Positions 43,001 to 52,000 of a DNA stretch of 64,000 nucleotides are shown piece by piece (position 1 is the stretch's first letter; every line of letters starts with the position of its first letter). The notes under the pieces are model-generated. The model saw only the letters and a list, made by a program, of their open reading frames with translations, ran no database searches and had not been told where the DNA came from. The DNA comes from Apus apus (taxonomy: Eukaryota; Chordata; Aves; Apodiformes; Apodidae): contig NC_067286.1 of assembly GCF_020740795.1 (NCBI RefSeq), positions 16,062,350 to 16,126,349 on the forward strand. Reading direction: 5' to 3'. The position numbers and the translations under genes were made by a program.

Positions 43001-46000
43001 ACATGCCTTTTTCTAAACGAGCTATCAAAGAAAAATGCTGGTTACAGGCCAAGAACAATATAACAGCAAGGTCAAGAGTGGAATTCTGTGCATGGAACTG
43101 TATCCTATTCCACCACCTAAACAAGCTTGTAAGGAATTAGAATTATTTGAGCCACTTTCATATAGAAAGACTACTGTTCTTGGACTATGCTGTGAGAGTC
43201 ACCTCTCCTCCTTTTCTCCTCTCCCTCTCTTTTCTAGATGAAGGATGTTTTCTTCTTTCTGTTTTTCTTGACTGTGTGGCTCATTGCCTACGGTGTCACA
43301 ACTCAAGCTCTGCTCCATCCCAATGACAGCCGAGTGGAATGGATATTCAGAAGAGTGTTTTATCGTCCCTACCTTCAGATATTTGGCCAGATTCCACTGG
43401 ATGAAATAGACAGTGAGAAAATTTCTTTTACCCCTAACTTGGCTATTTTTGAATGCACAATTCTGATTACAGCATGGAATTATTTCACAGTCTTGTATTT
43501 TGTTTGTTTTTAATAATTATTTTAATTAATTATTGTATTGTATATATATTTTTTTATTTTCTGGTGCCCTCAGCACAAGAAAGATATAGACTTGTTGGAG
43601 AGGGTCCAGAGAAGGGCCAGCAATATGATTAAAGGCCTGGAGCACCTCTGCTATGAAGACAGGCTGAGAGAGTTGGGGCTGTTCAGCCTGGAGAAGAGAA
43701 GGCTCTCGGGAGAGCTTACAGCAGCCTTCCAGTACTTGAAAGGGCCTACAGGAAAGCTGGGGAGGGGCTTTTCATCAGAAAAGTTAGAGACAGGAGAAGG
43801 GGTAATGGTTTTAAACTGCGAGAGGGGAGATTTAGGTTAGATATTAGGAAGAAATTCTTCTCTACAAGGGTAGTGAGAAACTGGAATGGGTTGCCTAGGG
43901 AGGCTGTGGATGCCCCATCCCTGGAGGATTTTAAGGTCAGGTTGGATGAGGTTTTGTGCAACCTGATCTAGTGGTAGGGTTCCCTGCTCATGGCAGGGGG
44001 GGTTGGAACTAGTTGATCTTTAAGGTCCCTTCCAACCTTAATGATTCTATGATTATTTTTTTTTCATATTAGTCCTGCAGGCCAAAGCTTTCACATTACT
44101 ATGATATAAATCGTGTAATTGCGAAGAGATGTTGTGCAGTGAGGAATTACATTGCAGCAAAAGGGTCGACCCTATTTAGATAAGCTGTCTGAAATATTCA
44201 CACAAGGATTTGCAGTTTTAAAGGCTGCCATACCTATTTTCACTTTAATCATTTCCATTCTGTTTAATCTAGACTCAGATAACCCTGGGTAAACTGATAT
44301 AATAGCACCTCCATACATTTTGGCAGTAGTTTAACATGACAGTGTTACTGCAGTACAGTTCTGCCCATAAGCAAACACTTATGTTTTAGAATAAATATTC
44401 CTCTAGAGCATTTGTTGACTGGAGGTAAAGCTGCCCAAATCAAATAAAGCTAGTAATTGCATATGTGCAACATTTCAAACAAGGCAACATAAAAATAATC
44501 ACAAAACATGGAAATACTTAAGACATAAAGGCTCAAAGCAACATTTCTGATGGATTTGCAGATAAAGTACAGAACAAGTCATCTCCCAAAGAAGTCTGAA
44601 GTAATGCCACTGCATTTAGCTAGAGCAACAGTGCTAAATGTCAGTGGCAATATTAAAGTACAAGTTAAACATGAGGTAATATAGACGGAACAAAAAAAAA
44701 TCCCACAGACAGAAGCAAGCTAGTAAGCATTCTTTCATGTTCACTTTGCTTAATAAGAAGCAGCATATGTCTTAGAAAACTGAAAAGCCTGAATGAGGCA
44801 AGAGAGCATGGCTGTGATTTATCTCACTTAACTTTAATCATCATTGATGTAAGCATGCACAGCACAACAAGTCATTCTTATTTCCCTCAAAGTAATTGAA
44901 GAGAAACAAGTGTTTCTGGAAAAAGAATAATCTCGTTTGGAAATAACCACGTGTTGCATTCCCTAGAAATGTGTGTTTCACTTCATTGAGACTCCAAAGG
45001 ATGTCTTCACCTGGATAAATAACTGGATAAAAGACAGAGGAAAAAAGAATTAACTATACAGGCAACTTCCAGAAGGGAATAATTTGTCCTGGGGCCCTCT
45101 GGGGCTTATTCTGCTCAACATCTTTATAAAGCATACAGAAAAGGAAATGGGTAATGAGCACAACGAAATTTGCTGATAAAACTTCATTACTGGGTAGTAG
45201 ACAGTAAAGCTAACACCTAAGAGTTGCATAGGACCCTACATGCTAAATCATCATTTAAGATTCAGTGTAGTTAAGTTTAAGGCAATTCAACTGGTGAAAG
45301 CAGTCCCAGCTGTGGTGAGCTTTGATAGAACTGTATACTATAGAGAACATGATGGTGAGGTTATCTGTGGCAGTGGGGAAAAGAATTACTAGTAAAAAAA
45401 TGGAGAATAAACTAGTAAGTATCATTATTCTACTTCACATTTGTGGACTTAGTTCATAGCTGGAGACAGGATACAGGGCCAGACCTCTGGTCTGGTGCAA
45501 TAGAACCATTCTTGATAACCTCGACTGCAGGCTCAGATGTACAAAGTAGTTTAAATTTAGAATGAGGAACCCCATTCCCAGCTTTTACTGCATTTTCCCC
45601 TCTAACACATGTACCAGCATGAAGACTGTGAAGACAAGTATGTGGGAGAACACAATTCCTAAGTACTCAAAAGTAGGACTTCAGGACCTCAAAACTAGTC
45701 TAAAAAGGATACAGCCTTTTCAGTACAACTCCCATTTGCTGAATGTTATTAAAATGCCATTTGTGACAACCATCTTGTCACTTAATGAGCAGTCAAGTTG
45801 TGGAGGTCTGCATTGTCCTAGGGTTGCAACTCTCTTGAACATTAAAGCAATGTCTCTTCATGTACATGGCATGATTACATTTTCACCAAATTAAAGACAT
45901 TTTATATTAGTTCACAAAAATGATCTTCCAACTGCAAGAATTAGCCCAGTAGCTCAAGCAAAGAACTGGCCTTTTAGTGTTAAGAGAGTCTTGTATTTAT

Positions 46001-49000
46001 AGTCCTGCTAATAGTCAACAAAGGCAATACAAAAATACTACCACAATATTGGGTTTAAGCTTTTAATGACTGTAAAATACTCAGAACTTATGCTGTTATT
46101 TATATGCAGCCAAGATTAAATCTCATTTTAGCAATCATTGTCCTTGATTTGTATCCTAACAGTAAAGGTACTAAATATACACATACATCCATGTCACTAG
46201 TTCTTAAAAAAAGACACATTTGGAGATACTAATTCGGTCTTTATTTGCACTGAAATAACTATGAAATGCAGCACTTCAAACCTCAGGAGAAATTTGTAAT
46301 TCTTGCTATCCTTTGTTGAAAGTCAAAGATTTTGCTCACCAAAATGCAAAGCTTTTGTCACCACTCAAAGAAATCAGTATAGCAGCAGGATTTGTAAAAA
46401 TCAATTATTTTATTTCTCTGTTCTTCCTTTGCAGCATCAAGAATGTACCCCAGGAACTGTACATTAGATCCACTGCAGGTTCTGCAGGAGAACTTGCCAT
46501 CATGTCCTAACAGCTATGCCAACTGGCTTGTCATACTTCTGCTGGTCATCTTCCTACTAGTCACAAATGTTCTCCTTATGAATCTCCTGATTGCTATGTT
46601 CAGGTAAGAGCAATTTCAGTAATACCAGCTTGGAGGCTGCAAAGTTTTAACTGAATACCCACATTCACTACATCACATTCATTTTGGAGTACACTGTTTT
46701 CCTTGTGAATATTATCTGGGGATTGATAGGTAGGCTTCTGTGATCACATAGCTCAGAACTGCTCATAATCCTTTCTTCTGCCACATTAAAGCCAAGAAGA
46801 AAAGAGTCCTCTTTTACTGCTAAAAATTCAATTAAACATGTACACAAGAGTCCCTGGCTGTGCTGCAGCACAAATCTGCAGGTGCAAAGCAGCTGTAAAT
46901 TTGGCAGACTTAACAGCGGATAATCTGCACAGAGGGGAAATGCTTGATGTCAACACAGCTCATAATGACTCATTTAGTAGAAGAATTGATGAGGCATGTT
47001 TGCTGATCTTGCCTGAGTGAAGTGGAAATACCTTTAAAAAAAAAAAACACAACAAACTAATGTATGTTTTAATATTTGAAGACTGCAACTGCAACTATTT
47101 TAATATGTAAGAATTTGCACAAATTTTAGATTAACACTACATGGCAAACTTCCTGTTCTTTTTTTAAAGTAAATGTGGAACTAAATTTTGTAACAATAAG
47201 CTATAGTTTGTTAAGGTAAAACCAGTTACATACTTTTCCCCCCCCCCCACCTACAGTTACACTTTTCAAGTTGTTCAGGGCAATGCAGACATTTTCTGGA
47301 AAATTCAGCGCTACAACCTGATTGTTGAATACCACAGCCGGCCGGCCTTGGCACCACCATTTATCATTATCAACCATGTATCTCTGGTGCTCAGAAGGAT
47401 CTTCAACAAAATGGAACATAAAAAAGAACATCTGGGTGAGTTATTAACACACATCTTGTAACTGGAGACCCTGATACTCTCTTGGGACATGCTGCATGGG
47501 CAAAACTGAAGAGAAATTAAGATTTCCTTAGGCCAAGAGTCACCATTTATTTTTAACAAAGACTGCCAGGAGAGCATAAATGAAAAATTAAAGCTTCCAA
47601 TGGATCCTGTACTATAAACAGTTTCCCATCATGCATTTCTTTATGCATCACAGTTATTAAAACAAAGGTGTTGATATAAATCTGGTTAAAGGGATTTGAT
47701 TTCTGAAGAGATAACAATGGATAGGTTTAATGAATAACAAATAGTTATGTCACTTGCTCTGAATTTTAGTAATTATTAAGTACAGACAACCCTACAAACA
47801 TATACCAAGTCTAAAATTCTACTAGGATCAGCGGAATTTCCCAATACAAAGACATGGAGAGTGAGCAAGCACACTTAGAGAAATGGTGGTCCCTTCAAAG
47901 TTTTAATTAAAAAGACAGACGAATTTCAGCTAATCACAGAAGGCATTTGGAGGCTTTCTATAGTGATGGCAAACTTAGCCCATCTAGTTTAATAGTGTCT
48001 GATAGTAAGCCTTGTTTATTCCTCATGTGTGAGCTGATAATAGGCTTAGGAGCCCATTTCAAAGCCCTTTGACTAAGCTCCCTCTCAGACACACTCCTTC
48101 TGGCTATCAAAGCATATGGATGAAGATTCCTATAAAAACCCCAAACAACAACAACAAAAAAACCCAACTAAAACAAAAAATCTGAACACTTTTATCCCCT
48201 AGCAAAGCAAGTGCCTGACTGGCCAGGTTATAGATTTAATAGTGTTTGGAGAAAGCAGCCAGTGTGCCCTTTTACCAGTCTTTAGGAAGATGTAACTTAT
48301 GTTACATTGAAAATACATCTATGAAATTGAGGTCAGTTGTTGGCTGGGATACTTGACAAGAACAACAGGCTTTACACTTAAAGGCATAAGGAGTCCAGTT
48401 GGAGACCTGTGACTAGTGGTGTTCCCCAGAGGTCAGTACTGGTCTTATACAACATCTTCATCAATGACCTGGATGAGGGGATGGAGTGTATCCTCAGCAA
48501 GCTAGGAGGACTGGCTGATACACCTGAAGGCTGTGCAGCCATTCAGCAAGATCTAGACAGACTGGAGAGCTGGACAGAGATGAACCTAATGAGGTTCAAC
48601 TAGAGTTGAGTGTAGAGTCCTGCACTTGGGGAGAAAAAACACCATGCACCAATACAGATTAGGACTTGACCTGTTAGAAAGTGACCAGATGGAGAAGGAC
48701 CTTGGGGTCCTGGTGAACAAAAAGTAGAAAATACCTGTTTTACTCTGCATTTTCATAACATGACTCTCCTGCAGTGACCAAATGCTTGCAAAAGCAAGAC
48801 TTGATTTCTTGTTAGTGTTGCAGCCTTCCAATACTAGTGTAAGAGAAAAAGGAGTAAAATCTAATTCATAATTTCTTCCTTTTTTTTCGCCTGCAGAAAG
48901 AGATCTTCCAGTTGGCCTAGATCAGAATATTATAACATGGGAACTTGTGCAAAAAGAAAATTATCTTGTACATCTTGAACAAGAAAGGAAAGAAAGCAAT

Positions 49001-52000
49001 GAAGAAAGGCTGAAGGCCACCTCTAATAAGTATGTTATTCTGACCCATAATAAATGTACCTTGCAAATCTTCAGCTTTGAATGAGATAAACATTCAGGTG
49101 CTTGTAAAGCTGATATGGAGAGTTAAACTGCTATGAGGTTAAGAAATAAGCAGTCCATAAAAACATGTGAAAAGCCAGCATCACTATATTATAAGAGGTT
49201 TTGGCACTCTTGAAGCATGTACAATTACAGACTTGTAAGCTCCAGACAAATCTGCAGTCAAGCTCAATGAAACTCATGCTCATGAAGAAATGGTGGAAGA
49301 ATAGTTCCTTTGCTATCCTGTAGTGCATGTGCTTCCATCCCTTGTAGGAATACAGCTTAGACTTCTGAGTTAGCCTTTTGAATGTCTTAGACTTTTGAAC
49401 AGGAGTTTCATAGATTCATAGAATGGTTAAGATTGGAAGTGAAGAATTTTTTTGTGATGTCTAACCTAAATCTCCTGTCTTTCAGTTTAAAACCATTACC
49501 CCTTGTCCTATCACTGCCCTCTCTGAAGAAAAGCCCCTCCCCAGCTTTCCTGTAGGCCCTTCAGGTACTGGAAGGCTGCTGTAAGGTCTCCCCAGAGCCT
49601 TCCCTTCTCCAGGCTGAACAACCCCAGCTCTCTCAGCCTGTCTTCATAGCAGAGGTGCTCCAAGCCTCTGATCATCTTGGTGGCCTTTCTCTGGACACTC
49701 TCCAACAGCTCCATGCCTTTCCTGTGGGATCCCTTTTGGAAAGGGATACTTTGAGCTTTGCACTGAACCAATCACAAAATGCTTTAGTCCAAAAAAAGCA
49801 GCAGCTTTTCCATATTGACACGAATGGAATGTAACCTGTTAGAAGGAAACTTTGAAATAGTAGTTATGGTAAAGCAGAGAGGGATTTGAGGAGCCTATGG
49901 GGAATCAGATGCTAAGAATAAGGAGCATGAAGGATGCAGAAGGATGAAGAAAGCATGTGGGCAATATGATCTGGGGGCACTATATCACTATATGGAAGTT
50001 CTCTACACAGTCCCTTTGGACTCCATGGAAAAAGGGATTTAAATGTCAAACTAGTTCATGAAAATGAAACCTTGTATAAATTTTAAGTGACTTATCTCCC
50101 CTGTGTTGATGGAACAAATATTGTGGCCTCAGTTCTCACATCAGAATCAGTTTGTATTTGATGCAAGTGGGACATAAGTCACTGGAGACAGTTGGGCCTA
50201 AGGCTCCTTTCTGCTGGCCTTGATTTCGACAGCAGCCAGGGCTAAGTGGCCTTCACCAGAAGATGATCAGCTGCTGTAACCTGTGGCTGTTTATAATTGG
50301 TCCCTGGGCAACAGGTGCATGAGAGTGTCTCAGAAATGCTGTTCAATAAATACTTGCAGAAACACCTCAAAAGGACAACACTTTCAGGGGACTTTGGGTT
50401 ATGTCAGCAGAACAGAATTGCCAGTGAGGTGTCATGGCTCTAGGAAATGATGTGGGTTTTGTGTTTTAGGATTTCTTCTGAGGCCTCTCCCTTTTTGCTC
50501 AGCATGTCTCTTTTGTTTCCATAGGCTGGATAATTTGTCGAAATATTTTTGTGGATTGAAAGAACAAGAAAAGCGGTTTAAAGTTATGGAAACTCAGGTA
50601 AGTAATATTTTTAGAAGCATTTATATCAGCTTTAGGATTTTACTACGTTTCTATCATTTCATAGTGGTTTGGCAAACCCTATTTAGGGCTATAAGGAAGA
50701 AGAAACAGATCTGTATTATGGTTTCACTTATTGTTTCCTCTGGCAATATACATACCCAAAGAAATGTTTCTCGCCTCTGGTAGAAAGAGGAGCACAACAT
50801 TTCTTGCTCTCTTTGCTAGTCTACCTGAGAAGTATTTAATTCCTTCATTAAGAATGGTTCCAGAAGGAAACACTTCATCTTCCTGCCTCCATTCTCTTCT
50901 GTCACCAAACCTTTTCTTTCTTTAAACTGACTGAAAATACCCGCATTCTGTTTGATCTGACCAAGACTAATCTCTTGGACAAAAGTTTTTTTCTAATTTT
51001 CTTAGACACCAGATACTGACGTCCCAAAGGGAAGTGTCTAACATAAAAATGTGAAACACAAATAATAGAAGGAAACCCTATCTTGAGCTTTTGCTGACAA
51101 ACCTTTGAAATATAAACAAACATTTCTTAACCAGTCTGAAAATGCTCAGCACTACCATGTGCTACATAGCACAAGTGTAATTGTGTTCTTTGTCCCTAGA
51201 ACTCCAGTGTAATTCTGGCCTGACTGAAAGTTTCTCAATACTCCCATTGCAGTTTACCTCCCTTTTCTTATCCATTTTATGGCTTCCTGAAAAAGTTATG
51301 CTGTGTTTAATGACCAATGTTGACACCAAATACAGACCCAACAAGAACACACAAGAAATGCTTTAGCAAGTTTGTGCCAACTTGATATAATGTAATATAC
51401 TTTAAAAAGGGAAGATATTTAATAGGAATTGTCCTCCAAGACAGTTCAACTATTTCTTTTTAAAAAATGTAGTATCTCTGATGCTGCTTCAGTCTGCTGC
51501 CTAGATTATTTTTCCTGTAAATTTAAGAATGGATCAAGTACTACAAACATTAGCTGATGTGGAAATCACTACCTATTTTGTAGATTTGCTACTGTACAGC
51601 TGTTATCTCCTCAATGGCAGAGGTTTTAACCAAAACCAACCTCTTGAGCAACCAACCAGCTCCAAACTATAAATGTAAGTATTGAAAACAATAATGGAAA
51701 AGCTCGATAATACAGCCAAACAATTTGATTTAAAAAATTGCAAGAAAAAATAATTGAAAAAGAACCATTTAAGGAGATGTAAAGGAGTACATCTAGAGGT
51801 AATGGGAATATAGACAAGAAATAGAATACTCATACTTCAGACCGAATACCTTTTGCAATGTATATTTAAAAGGTTTGTGGACAGGACTATTGCTTAGTGT
51901 GAGTTAGAATGAGCTCACCTAACTTAAGCATGTAAATAAGTATCTATTTTCTTGAGAGGGTTGTGTCTTGGGGGTTCTTGAGTCAATGCAATAGTACTAC

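Larger units (their letters stand above)
43413..46434 (+). other. TRPM5: TRPM5 intron 18
   Basis: It holds a well-preserved plus-strand CR1 (43570-44055) and a probable much older CR1 remnant (about 45000-45400). The rest is AT-rich unique sequence. Confidence 0.85.
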
